Positions 54,296-62,742 of a stretch of DNA of 64,000 bases are shown here, in pieces. Source of the stretch: Arthrobacter sp. FB24 (GTDB lineage: Bacteria; Actinomycetota; Actinomycetes; Actinomycetales; Micrococcaceae); assembly GCF_000196235.1 (NCBI RefSeq), contig NC_008541.1:3348001-3412000 (forward strand). Direction: 5' to 3'. The number at the start of each line of letters is the position of its first letter. Position 1 is the first letter of the stretch. Both the position numbers and the translations under genes were made by a program. The notes below the pieces were generated by a model. That model searched no databases. It worked only from the letters and a program-made list of their open reading frames with translations, and had not been told where the DNA came from.

Positions 54296-55216
54296 ATGAC
54301 CACCATCACCGAAACCAAGCTCGAATTCGCCAAACTGGGTTCCCGCATCGGGGCTGAAATCCGTGGCCTGGACCTGGGCGGAGACCTCTCCGCCGAGACC
54401 GTCGCACAGATCCGGGCCGCGCTCAACGAACACAAGGCGCTGGTGTTCCGCGAGGCCAACATCCTCACGGACGAGGCCCAGGTAAAGTTCGCCGGCCACT
54501 TCGGTCCGCTCACGAAGGCGCACCCCACCGTGGCCTCCGTGGAAGGCAAGGAAAGCGTCCTGCCGGTGGACAGCGAGAACGGCTCCGCCAACAACTGGCA
54601 CACGGATGTCACGTTCGTGGTCAACCCGCCGCAGGCCTCCACCCTGCGCAGCATCGACCTCCCCGCGTACGGCGGCGAAACGCTGATCGCGTCCTCGGCC
54701 GGCGCCTACCGCGACCTGCCCGAGGAGCTGCGGAACTTCGCGGACACCCTCTGGGCCATCCACACGAACGACTACGACTACTCGGTGCCGAAGAACCTGG
54801 AGCACGAAAACGCTGAGGAGCGCCGGAAGGAGTTCACCCGGCTGAAGTTCGAGACGGCCCACCCGGTGGTCCGGGTCCACCCGCTGACCGGCGAGCGCGG
54901 ATTGTTCATTGGCGGCTTCGCGCAGCGGCTGCGGATCGTGGGGCTGTCCAACACGGAGTCGAAGGACATCATCCGGCTGCTGCAGGCCTACGTCACGCGT
55001 CCGGAGAACGTGGTGCGGGTGAACTGGGAGCCGAACCAGCTGGTGCTCTTCGACAACCGCATCACCCAGCACTACGCCCCGGACAACTATGACGGCCAGC
55101 CGCGCAAGCTCAACCGCGTGACCATTGCCGGCGACATCCCCGTGGGCATCGACGGCAAGCCGAGCCAGGCCCTGCAGGGCGACTCCTCCACCTACTCGGT
55201 GGTGGCGCCGCTCTAG
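54296..55216 (+). CDS. TauD/TfdA family 2-oxoglutarate dioxygenase
   Basis: A 306-aa non-heme iron oxygenase related to taurine dioxygenase, which releases sulfite from sulfonates. Iron ligands are His and Asp in NNWHTDVTF (about residue 100) and the distal His in VLFDNRITQHYAPDNYDG (about 260). The 2-oxoglutarate arginine is in RKLNRVTIAGD. ATG 54296 follows AAGGA. Sulfonate use is inferred from the transporter; related enzymes act on other carboxylated aromatics or sulfates. It converges on the aldo/keto reductase with 3 bp between stops. Confidence 0.9.
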   Translation: MTTITETKLEFAKLGSRIGAEIRGLDLGGDLSAETVAQIRAALNEHKALVFREANILTDEAQVKFAGHFGPLTKAHPTVASVEGKESVLPVDSENGSANNWHTDVTFVVNPPQASTLRSIDLPAYGGETLIASSAGAYRDLPEELRNFADTLWAIHTNDYDYSVPKNLEHENAEERRKEFTRLKFETAHPVVRVHPLTGERGLFIGGFAQRLRIVGLSNTESKDIIRLLQAYVTRPENVVRVNWEPNQLVLFDNRITQHYAPDNYDGQPRKLNRVTIAGDIPVGIDGKPSQALQGDSSTYSVVAPL

Positions 55217-55219
55217 TTC

Positions 55220-56212
55220 TTAGGGGATGTTGCTCCCCCGGGCCGTCACCCAGAGCCGGTACCACTCGGCGCGGGTCATGGCCGCGGCAACCCGAGCCGC
55301 TCCGGCGCACGCGCGGATGCGGTCCGGGTTGGCGGTTCCGATCACCGGTGCGATCCCGGCCGGGTGCCGCATGAGCCAGCCGAGGAGGATGGCCTCACGC
55401 GTGGTTCCCTTGGCCTTCGCCATGCCGGCAACAAGCGCCGCAGTGGCGGCCTCGGCCGGCGTCGGGCTTTCCGGCGGAGCTCCGCTGTAGTGTCCCCGGG
55501 CCAGCGCCCCGTATGCCTGCAGGGTGATCCCCTGTCGGCTGCAGTACTCCACGGTGCCGTGCGGGAAGCTGTAATCCAGCCCCTCCGCGTGGTTCACCAG
55601 CACGGTGCTTTCCAGCCAGGCCCGTTTCAGCAGGCTCATCTCCAGCTGGTTGGCCACCACCGGGGTTTCCAGGTAGTCCTGCAGCATCTCGATCTGCGGT
55701 GCGGACATGTTGGACACGCCCACCTGCCGCACTTTGCCTTCCTGCATCAGCTGCCCGACGGCGGACGCCACCTCGGCGGGGTCCGCCAGCGGGTCGGGGC
55801 GGTGCAGCAGGAGGACATCCACGTAGTCCGTCTTCAGCCGTTTCAGGCTGCCATTAACCCTCTCGAGGATGCTGTCGCGGCTCAGGTCGTAGTGGGTTTC
55901 CAGTCCCTGCTCGTTGAGCCTGATGCCGCACTTGGTCTGGAGCCGGATCCGTTCCCGCAGCCCCGGCGTGATCGCGAGGACTTCACCGAAGACGGCCTCG
56001 GACTTGCCGCTGCGGTAGATGTCCGCGTGGTCGAACAAAGAGATGCCTGAGTCCAGGGCGGCGTCAATCGCAGCGGCAGCCTGCTCCACGTGCGCAGTGG
56101 CGTACGGCTCGGCGGACCAGCTGCCGCCCAGGCCCATGCAGCCGTAGATCAGTTCCTGGCCGGACTGACCGGGCAGGCCGGACTGGCCGGGCGCCGGGGT
56201 TTCCCCCTGCAC
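55220..56212 (-). CDS. Aldo/keto reductase
   Basis: A 330-aa NAD(P)H-dependent reductase similar to the YdhF group. The catalytic tetrad is visible: Asp in SLFDHADIYRSGKSE, with Tyr in the same segment, Lys in LQTKCGIRL and His in VLLLHRPDPLAD. VRQVGVSNMSAPQIEMLQ and GIAPVIGTANPDRIRA follow. GTG 56212 has AAGG about 8 nt upstream; GTG 56245, overlapping the glucosidase stop, is the alternative. It is the last gene of the sugar operon; the substrate is unknown. Confidence 0.88.
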   Translation of the reverse strand: MQGETPAPGQSGLPGQSGQELIYGCMGLGGSWSAEPYATAHVEQAAAAIDAALDSGISLFDHADIYRSGKSEAVFGEVLAITPGLRERIRLQTKCGIRLNEQGLETHYDLSRDSILERVNGSLKRLKTDYVDVLLLHRPDPLADPAEVASAVGQLMQEGKVRQVGVSNMSAPQIEMLQDYLETPVVANQLEMSLLKRAWLESTVLVNHAEGLDYSFPHGTVEYCSRQGITLQAYGALARGHYSGAPPESPTPAEAATAALVAGMAKAKGTTREAILLGWLMRHPAGIAPVIGTANPDRIRACAGAARVAAAMTRAEWYRLWVTARGSNIP

Positions 56213-56241
56213 CCGGCCAGCCTTTCCTTTCAAAGGAGCGC

Positions 56242-57948
56242 TCACCGCAGCCAGACAGTGGTGTTGCCGGGCAGCAGCTTTCCGTCCAGCGGGGCGCTGC
56301 TGAGCAGGACCTCGCCTGCCGGGAGTTCCACCGGCTCCGCACCGAAGTTGGTCACCGACTGCCAGCCGCCGTGGCGACTGAAGTGCAGGACCTCGGGGTT
56401 GCCGGTCTCCACCCATTCCAGCTCTTCGGCCGTCTGCAGCTCGCGACGCAGTTTCAGCGCCTTGCGGTACAGCTCCAGGGTGGAGCCCTCCACGCCGTCC
56501 TGGGCGTCCACTGCGTAGCGGGCGAACCATGCCGGCTGGGGCAGGTGGGCATCGCCGGCGCCGAAGCCGAAGGACGTTCCATCCGTGGACCACGGCAGCG
56601 GCACGCGGCAGCCGTCACGGCCGATCTCCACGCCCTTGTTGCGGAAGAAGGACGGGTCCTGGCGCTCCGAGTCCGGGATCTCGGCCACTTCCTGCAGGCC
56701 AAGTTCCTCGCCCTGGTACAGGTAGGCCGAGCCCGGGAGGGCAAGCATCAGCAGGCTGGCCGCACGGGCGCGGCGCAGGCCGAGCTCGACATCCAGTTCC
56801 TCAGCCGGCGCGCCGGCCAGCAGCCAGCCCTTGCCGTCCTGGCCCTTGGCGTGGACTCCGCCGCCCATCGGGAGGCCATAGCGGGTGGCGTGCCGGACGA
56901 CGTCGTGGTTGGAGAAGACCCACGTCGAGGATGCGCCGGTAGCCGTTGCCTCGGCGAGGTTCCGGGTGATGATTTCCTGGAACTCCTCGGCATCAAAATC
57001 GGCCTGCAGGAGGTCGAAGTTGAACGCCTGGCCCAGGCCCTGCGGGCTGGCGTAGCGGGCGCGCCGGGTGGCGTGCACCCAGGCTTCGGCGACGGCGGTG
57101 CGCGGCGGGTTGTACTCGTTGAACACCTCACGCCATTCGGCGTAGATCTCGTGGACTTCGTCGCGGTCCCAGAAGGGGTGCGAGCCATCGGCGAAACCGT
57201 CAGTGCCGGTGTTTGCCTCGCTGAGTTCGACCTTGGAGAGAAGGGGCTCGGTGAGGTCCTTGGTGAGGGCGTGTGCCACGTCCACGCGGAAGCCGTCCAC
57301 GCCGCGGTCGGACCAGAAGCGCAAGGTCTTCAGGAAGTCATCGCGGATTTCGCGGTTGGACCAGTTCAGGTCCGGCTGCTCCTTGGCGAAGATGTGCATG
57401 TACCACTGGCCCGGCGTGCCGTCCGGTTCGGTGATGCGCTCCCAGGCGGGACCGCCGAAGACGGAGTCCCAGTCCGACGGCGGCAGCTCGCCGTTCTCGC
57501 CCAGGCCGTCACGGAAGATGTAGCGTTCGCGGGCGGCGGAGCCCCGCGGTGCGGCGAGTGCTTCCTTGAACCATTCGTGCCGGTTCGAGGAGTGGTTGGG
57601 GACGATGTCCGCGATGAGCTTGATGCCGGCTTCGTGCAGCGCGGCGGACATTTCGGCGAAGTCCTCCAGGGTGCCCAGCTTGGGGTCAACGTTGCGGTAG
57701 TCGTCGACGTCGTAACCGCCGTCTGCGAGCGCGGAGGGGTAGAACGGGCTGAGCCACACGGCGTCGATCCCCAGTTCCTTCAGGTAGGGCACTTTGGCGG
57801 TGATGCCCTTGATGTCGCCCAGGCCGTCACCGTTCGAATCCGAGAAGCTGCGCGGATAGATCTGGTACACGGAGGCCTGGCGCCACCAGTTGGGATCGGC
57901 TGCGAGGTTTGAGTCGGACAGGGTTGCCAGAGTGGCGGTGGTGGACAA
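56242..57948 (-). CDS. GH13 alpha-glucosidase
   Basis: A 568-aa glycoside hydrolase of family 13 (oligo-1,6-glucosidase/alpha-glucosidase type). It shows WWRQASVYQIYPRSFSDSNG at the N-terminus, catalytic nucleophile Asp in GVDGFRVDVAHAL (about 221), acid/base Glu in TAVAEAWVHATRRA (about 287) and the third Asp in VFSNHDVVRHATRYG (about 347). It has no signal peptide, so it is cytoplasmic. It starts at TTG 57948, six bases after AAGGAA. It degrades the oligosaccharides imported by the upstream ABC genes. Confidence 0.95.
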   Translation of the reverse strand: MSTTATLATLSDSNLAADPNWWRQASVYQIYPRSFSDSNGDGLGDIKGITAKVPYLKELGIDAVWLSPFYPSALADGGYDVDDYRNVDPKLGTLEDFAEMSAALHEAGIKLIADIVPNHSSNRHEWFKEALAAPRGSAARERYIFRDGLGENGELPPSDWDSVFGGPAWERITEPDGTPGQWYMHIFAKEQPDLNWSNREIRDDFLKTLRFWSDRGVDGFRVDVAHALTKDLTEPLLSKVELSEANTGTDGFADGSHPFWDRDEVHEIYAEWREVFNEYNPPRTAVAEAWVHATRRARYASPQGLGQAFNFDLLQADFDAEEFQEIITRNLAEATATGASSTWVFSNHDVVRHATRYGLPMGGGVHAKGQDGKGWLLAGAPAEELDVELGLRRARAASLLMLALPGSAYLYQGEELGLQEVAEIPDSERQDPSFFRNKGVEIGRDGCRVPLPWSTDGTSFGFGAGDAHLPQPAWFARYAVDAQDGVEGSTLELYRKALKLRRELQTAEELEWVETGNPEVLHFSRHGGWQSVTNFGAEPVELPAGEVLLSSAPLDGKLLPGNTTVWLR

Positions 57949-58030
57949 AGGAGATTCCTTTTCTTGTGTCGGGTGTTCTTGGGTATTGGAAAAATGCTGA
58001 GGCGTCCGGTTGGTGCGCCTGCTTCACTGC

Positions 58031-58056
58031 GTCCTATTTCACGGGTCCTATTTCAC
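58031..58056 (-). repeat. Short duplication at the end of the permease gene
   Basis: GTGAAATAGGAC occurs twice on the minus strand (58056-58045 and 58042-58031), duplicating the last two codons and stop of the permease gene. A third partial copy (GCAGTGAAGCAGG) follows. It is minor and probably slippage. Confidence 0.5.
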
Positions 58057-58947
58057 TGCGCCGCGCATGACTCCGGACAGTACCCAACGTTGCGCCAGGA
58101 TGTAAACCACCAGGGTGGGGGCCATGGCCATCAGGTAGGACGCGAAGGCGAGGCTGTAGTTGGTGTTGAATTCGCCCTGGAAGAGCATCTGCACCACGGG
58201 CAGGGTCTGCAGCGCGGGATCGGCAATCATCATCTGCGGCAGCAGGAAGTCGTTCCAGGAGCCGAGGAAGGCGAAGATCCCCACGGTGGCGTTCATGGGG
58301 GCCAGCAGCGGGAAGATGATCTTCCGGAATACCTGCCATGTGGTGGCGCCGTCCATGCGGGCCGATTCCTCGAGCTCCACCGGGATGGAGCGGACAAAGG
58401 CGATGTAAAGCAGGGTGTTGAAGGAGATCCCGCCGAGGACGTGCAGGAACACGACGCCGGCGGGATTGTCCAGGCCGAGCAGTGCCGTCTGCTTGATCAG
58501 GGGCAGGATGATCACGGGGAACGGGATGAACATTGCCGAGAGCAGGTAGACGAACGATCCCCGGAAGAAACGGTGGTTCCAGTTCCGTGCGATGGCATAG
58601 GCCACCAGGGAGCTGCTGGCCAGCGAGCCCAGGACGCTCAACACGGTAACAAACGCCGTGGACATGAAGGCCCTCGGAAAGTTGGTGGCCACGTAGGCGG
58701 CGGCAAAGTTCTCCCAGTTCATCGGGTTCGGCCAGGCGAGTCCAGTGCCGGTGCCGATCTGGTCCGGGGACTTCAATGCCATGGCCACGGTGAAGTACAG
58801 CGGCAGCAGGACGGTCAGCGACGCGGCCAGCATTAGCGCGGTGAGCCACCAGTTGATCTTGAAGCCTTCGCTGTTGGACCGGCGGGTCGTGGCGGCACGG
58901 GCCTTCGGTCCGGAAGCTTTCGGCGCGGCAAGTGTGGATGCGGTCAT
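58048..58947 (-). CDS. Carbohydrate ABC transporter permease (MalG type)
   Basis: A 299-aa permease with six helices after a 30-residue basic tail. The EAA coupling loop is ELEESARMDGATTWQVFRKI near residue 190, followed by IIFPLLAPMNATVGIFAFLG. ATG 58947 overlaps the stop of the MalF-type gene (TAATG), so the two are made together. It pairs with that permease. No ATPase is encoded in the operon; a shared MsiK-type ATPase elsewhere is likely. Confidence 0.95.
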   Translation of the reverse strand: MTASTLAAPKASGPKARAATTRRSNSEGFKINWWLTALMLAASLTVLLPLYFTVAMALKSPDQIGTGTGLAWPNPMNWENFAAAYVATNFPRAFMSTAFVTVLSVLGSLASSSLVAYAIARNWNHRFFRGSFVYLLSAMFIPFPVIILPLIKQTALLGLDNPAGVVFLHVLGGISFNTLLYIAFVRSIPVELEESARMDGATTWQVFRKIIFPLLAPMNATVGIFAFLGSWNDFLLPQMMIADPALQTLPVVQMLFQGEFNTNYSLAFASYLMAMAPTLVVYILAQRWVLSGVMRGAVK

Positions 58948-59894
58948 TAGAGTGAAACCCCCCGGCGCTGGATAAGGCGCAGCTGGATGACGGAGATCAG
59001 CAAGGTGATCAGGAAGTAGATGACGGCGTTGGCCATCTGGTAGGAATAGTCCCCGCCCGTGAAGCCGGAGAAGATGCGCATCGCCACGGACTGGGTTGCC
59101 ATGCCGGGTCCGCCGCCGGTAAGGCCCACGATGATCTCGTAGGTACCCAGGAAGCCTTTGAATCCGAGGATGATGTTGATCACGAGATACCCCATGATCA
59201 ACGGCAGCGTCAGGCTGACGAACTGCCGGAAACTGCCCGCACCATCGAGGTCCGCGGCTTCGTAGACCTCGGACGGCACGCTCTGGAGGCCTGCCAGGTA
59301 GATGATGGTGGCGCCCGGCGCCGCCTGCCACACCGTGACGAGCACGATGGCGAGCCAGGCAAGGTTTTCGTTGGCGAGGATGCTCGTGGCCAACGGAGTG
59401 ACGCCGAACCGTTCAGCCAGCACCGGAAGGGTGTTGGAGAACAGGTAGTTGAACACGAACGAGACGATCAGGGCGGAGAGCACCATGGGGATGAAGAACA
59501 CGGTGCGGATGCCGGTGCGCCATTTGATCTTCGCGTTGAGGCCCAGGGCGATGGAGAGCGCCACGATGTTGACCACCACCGTGGTGGTGAGGGCGAACAC
59601 GAACGTGAAGATGTAGGACTGGAGAATTGCCGGGTCTTTGAAGATGTTGACGTAGTTCATCAGTCCGATGAATTTCCAGTCACCGTAGCCGGCGTAGTTC
59701 GTGAGGCTGAAGAAGACGCCCACGAGCGCCGGCAGGGTGATGAAAAAGGCGAACAGCGCGAGGACGGGAACCACCATCCAGTAATACGTGGGGTCGATCC
59801 TGTTCCTGGTCCGGGCCGTGCCGGCGGGGGCGGACGTCGGGTTCTTGGGGGCTGCGGGACGGGCTGTCTGTGCCACCCGGGATGTTGTAGTCAT
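58947..59894 (-). CDS. Carbohydrate ABC transporter permease (MalF type)
   Basis: A 315-aa permease. Helix 1 is YWMVVPVLALFAFFITLPAL and the EAA loop is EVYEAADLDGAGSFRQFVSL. GFLGTYEIIVGLTGGGPG is a family marker. ATG 59894 has AGGAG 5 nt upstream. It lies 26 bp after the binding-protein gene. Confidence 0.95.
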   Translation of the reverse strand: MTTTSRVAQTARPAAPKNPTSAPAGTARTRNRIDPTYYWMVVPVLALFAFFITLPALVGVFFSLTNYAGYGDWKFIGLMNYVNIFKDPAILQSYIFTFVFALTTTVVVNIVALSIALGLNAKIKWRTGIRTVFFIPMVLSALIVSFVFNYLFSNTLPVLAERFGVTPLATSILANENLAWLAIVLVTVWQAAPGATIIYLAGLQSVPSEVYEAADLDGAGSFRQFVSLTLPLIMGYLVINIILGFKGFLGTYEIIVGLTGGGPGMATQSVAMRIFSGFTGGDYSYQMANAVIYFLITLLISVIQLRLIQRRGVSL

Positions 59895-59920
59895 TGAGGC
59901 TCCTGCATTCGGGGTGAGGG

Positions 59921-61222
59921 TTAGACCGCGGTACGCTCGGCGACCCGGCGCCATTCGTCGTCGAGCGCGGAAAGGAACTGGTCGCCGTTCTTGCCGTACA
60001 CGAAGGACTGGATGTAGTTGTTTACGGGGACCGACGGCGGGAAGTAGGTAACGGCGCCCTGGAAGTAGCGGGCCTCTTGGACCGCAGCATTCAACCCGGT
60101 GATCTGCGGATTGCTGACGGCGGGTGCGTCCTTGAGCGGCGAGAACGCAGCATTCTTCTCGTTGTACGTGTTCACCACGGACGGTTCCAGCAGGTAGTTG
60201 ACGAACCGCCGAGCCGCAGCCATGTTGGGCGTGTTGCGGGTGATGGAGAGCGCCATATCCACGTTCACGCGCGCCTTGGTCTCCGCCGGGTTGTTCGTCA
60301 CCGGCAGCGGGAACGTTCCCAGCCTGATGTTCTTGTTGGCTGCCACGAGCTGCGATAGCGCCCACGGGCCCTGCAGATACATGGCTGCCTGCCCCTTGGC
60401 GAACGCGGCATTGCCATCCGCGTAGTTCTTGCTGGCCGCTCCGTTCTGCGAGAACGAGGCAAGCTGGAGCATCTTGGGGAGGGCAGGGCCGAAGTTGTTG
60501 GCAAACGACTCTGCGGAGTCCTTGGTGATGCCGGCACCCCTGGCCTTGAGCTTCATGAAGAATTCCGCAACGTCCAGCGTGCCGCCGGACGCGTAATCGA
60601 ACATGCCCTGGGCGAGGGTCCAGGGGTCCTTGTACGTTCCGTAGATCGGAGCGATGCCGGCCGCCTTGAACTTCTCGCAGGCCGCAACGAATCCGTCCCA
60701 GGTGGTGGGAACAGGGACCCCCTGGGCCTCGAAGATGTCACGGTTGTAGATGACGCCGGCTGCCGCAAGCGAGAACGGCAGGGCACTGATCTCGGTGCCG
60801 TTGTACTGGCCCCAGGAGTTGATGAGCTCCTGCATCTTCGGGTCGATGGTGTTTGCCACGGGCATGTCCGAGAGGTCGGCGAAGATGCCCTTCTTGACGA
60901 AGTCGGCGGTGGCCTGCGCGAAACCGCGGGTCACCACATCCGGCGGATCATTGCGGACGAGGCCCGGAACAAAGTTGCCCTCGTTGAAGTCCTGGACCAC
61001 CCGGATGTCCGGGTTCAGCGCCTCAAAGTCCTTGATCACCTGGTTGAAGTAGTCCACTACTTCGGGTTTGTTCTGCATGAACCGGAGCGTGGTGACCCCG
61101 TCCTGTGCAGCGGGCCCGGCGCCACAGCCGGAAAGGGGAACCATGAATGCCGCTCCGGCCAGTCCGGCGGCCCGGAGCAGGGAACGCCTGCTGGGCAGTG
61201 CTGCGGGCACAGCCGCGTTCAC
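59921..61222 (-). CDS. Extracellular sugar-binding lipoprotein
   Basis: A 433-aa solute-binding protein of the family-1 carbohydrate type. GTG 61222 gives a signal sequence with a twin-arginine motif (LPSRRSLLRAAGLAGAAFMV) and lipobox LSGC, consistent with a Tat-exported lipoprotein. The mature part shows TLRFMQNKPEVVDYFNQVIK, MYLQGPWALSQLVAANK and GLNAAVQEARYFQG. It binds an oligosaccharide, probably an alpha-glucoside given the GH13 gene. The strong ribosome-binding site upstream serves a short ORF that overlaps this start. Confidence 0.9.
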   Translation of the reverse strand: MNAAVPAALPSRRSLLRAAGLAGAAFMVPLSGCGAGPAAQDGVTTLRFMQNKPEVVDYFNQVIKDFEALNPDIRVVQDFNEGNFVPGLVRNDPPDVVTRGFAQATADFVKKGIFADLSDMPVANTIDPKMQELINSWGQYNGTEISALPFSLAAAGVIYNRDIFEAQGVPVPTTWDGFVAACEKFKAAGIAPIYGTYKDPWTLAQGMFDYASGGTLDVAEFFMKLKARGAGITKDSAESFANNFGPALPKMLQLASFSQNGAASKNYADGNAAFAKGQAAMYLQGPWALSQLVAANKNIRLGTFPLPVTNNPAETKARVNVDMALSITRNTPNMAAARRFVNYLLEPSVVNTYNEKNAAFSPLKDAPAVSNPQITGLNAAVQEARYFQGAVTYFPPSVPVNNYIQSFVYGKNGDQFLSALDDEWRRVAERTAV

Positions 61223-61299
61223 TGGGCAGGGGCTGACGTGCGGGAGTGACGGGGCTGTGCCTGCAGTGCGGGCGGGCAGTGCTTCAGGATGCGGTTCAC
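61219..61299 (-). CDS. 26-codon upstream ORF overlapping the sugar-binding protein start
   Basis: GTG 61299 has AAAGGAG five bases upstream, the best ribosome-binding site in the region. The product is VNRILKHCPPALQAQPRHSR followed by TSAPAQ, in a different frame from the binding protein. Its TGA overlaps that gene's GTG (GTGA). It may be a coupling leader, or the ancestral N-terminus separated by a frameshift. No similarity is recognised. Confidence 0.5.
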   Translation of the reverse strand: MNRILKHCPPALQAQPRHSRTSAPAQ

Positions 61300-61404
61300 A
61301 GTTGCTCCTTTGCAAAAGGCGGGTGAAGGGCTGGAAGAAGAGCCGGCGTTCGGCGGGCGTCCGACCCGCCAGGCTCTGCGTGAATATGCAATCAACGTTT
61401 ATTT

Positions 61405-61423
61405 GGAATCTAAATTTAGTTCC
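61405..61423. promoter_or_regulatory. Palindromic operator between the sugar operon and the ROK gene
   Basis: The perfect 10-bp palindrome CTAAATTTAG (61410-61419) is flanked by GGAA (61405-61408) and TTCC (61420-61423). It is the most AT-rich part of the divergent gap 61300-61463. TATTAT at 61429-61434 (plus strand) and TTGAGG on the minus strand suggest overlapping promoters. Confidence 0.65.
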
Positions 61424-61463
61424 TCAAGTATTATGTGGTGCAAAGCACAGAGAGGTCAACACC

Positions 61464-62666
61464 ATGTCGGAAATGACTGCTGCAACGCCCCAGCTGCTGC
61501 GCCGGGTGAGCGCCGGGGCAGTGCTCGATTTCATGCGCGCTTCCCAGGCGGTGACGGTCACGGAAGTCATGGAAGCCACCGGGCTGACCCGGGCAACGGC
61601 CATTTCCGTCTGCGAGGACCTCATGGAGCGCGGATGGATCCGCGAACTGGAAAACCAGCGGGCCTTTGGCGGCTACCAGAAAGGCAGGCCGGCGCGCCGG
61701 TTCGAGCTCGACGAGCGCGCCGGATACGTCTTGGGCATGGACGTAGGTATCTCCAAGGCCACTGTGGTGGTGTCCGATCTCCGCGGCAAAGCCCTGGGCC
61801 GGTCCAGCCAGCCGTTCGCCGGCGCCGAGATCACCGCGGAAGAACGCGTCGCCGTGGTTGACCGGACCGCCATGATGGCCCTGCACAGCGTGGGGGCCTC
61901 CCCTGACGCGGTGCTCGCTGTCTGCGCCGGAATCGCGGCCCCTGTGGACCGCAACGGCGAAGTGCTGGTGACCCAGCACTTCTGGGGACTGTTCGACGTC
62001 GGCCTGAAGGCGGCGCTGCGGGACCTGCGCGGGTGGACGGTGCTGCTGGAAAACGATGCCAACCTTGCCGCCCTGGGCGAGCGCTGGCGCGGTGCGGCGG
62101 CCGGCGTGGACGACGTCGTCGTTATCCTCGCCAGTGAACGCCTCGGCTCGGGAGTGATCGACGGCGGGCGGCTGCTGCACGGCCGGGGCGGCGGCGCCGG
62201 CGAGCTGGCGTTCCTTGACATGGTGGAGGGTGTGGGGGACACCTTCGGCATCGCCTACCTGGCCCGCACCTGGGCTGCGGAGGCCCTGGCCGGGAAGGCC
62301 AGAACCTCGCTCCGGGAGCACACGGCCGGCGCCGTCGAGGCAGAACATGTTTTCGCCGCTGCCGCCGCCGGGGATGCTGTTGCCCTGAAGATCCTGGAGC
62401 GGCTGGCTGACCGCATGGCCAGGGTCATCGGGGCCGTGGCCACCATCATTAACCCTGAGCTGGTGGTCATCGGAGGCGCCGTGGCAAACTCGGCAGGCGT
62501 GCTGCTTGAGCCCATCGCAGAACGGCTTCCCGGGTTCACCGCCACTCCCCCGACCGTGGCGGCTTCCCCCCTGGGTGACTCAATCGTGACCGTGGGTGCG
62601 GTCCGGTGCGCCTTGGACTACGTGGAGAAGAACACCCTTGACCTGGAGCTCGCGGCCTCGGCCTAG
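61464..62666 (+). CDS. ROK family transcriptional regulator
   Basis: A 400-aa sugar-responsive repressor. The N-terminal winged helix (RRVSAGAVLDFMRASQAVTV, TEVMEATGLTRATAISVCED) is followed by a ROK kinase-like domain. That domain includes LGMDVGISKATVVVSDLRGK, VCAGIAAPVDRNGEV and VVIGGAVANSAGVLLEPIAE. The usual cysteine-rich zinc motif CGxxGCxE is not seen; the segment instead reads GRGGGAGELAFLD. ATG 61464 follows GAGAGG. It probably represses the divergent alpha-glucoside operon through the palindrome between them. Confidence 0.92.
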   Translation: MSEMTAATPQLLRRVSAGAVLDFMRASQAVTVTEVMEATGLTRATAISVCEDLMERGWIRELENQRAFGGYQKGRPARRFELDERAGYVLGMDVGISKATVVVSDLRGKALGRSSQPFAGAEITAEERVAVVDRTAMMALHSVGASPDAVLAVCAGIAAPVDRNGEVLVTQHFWGLFDVGLKAALRDLRGWTVLLENDANLAALGERWRGAAAGVDDVVVILASERLGSGVIDGGRLLHGRGGGAGELAFLDMVEGVGDTFGIAYLARTWAAEALAGKARTSLREHTAGAVEAEHVFAAAAAGDAVALKILERLADRMARVIGAVATIINPELVVIGGAVANSAGVLLEPIAERLPGFTATPPTVAASPLGDSIVTVGAVRCALDYVEKNTLDLELAASA

Positions 62667-62683
62667 GGTGCCGCGTCCCAGAA

Positions 62684-62735
62684 CGCGAACGGACACTTGG
62701 GGCACTGGAATCAGGGGCCGCAACTGTCCGTGCGT
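62684..62735. repeat. Second copy of the CGCGAACGGACA palindromic repeat
   Basis: The left arm CGCGAACGGACACTTG (62684-62699) and the degenerate right arm CAACTGTCCGTGCGT (62721-62735) surround a 21-nt loop. It shares a 12-mer with the repeat after pfkA. It lies between converging genes. Confidence 0.65.
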
Positions 62736-62742
62736 ACTGTTC

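Noticed and set aside
56246..56593. N-terminal extension of the aldo/keto reductase frame into the glucosidase gene
   Set aside because: Low-complexity Arg/Gly-rich translation of glucosidase codons; the reductase fold begins later.
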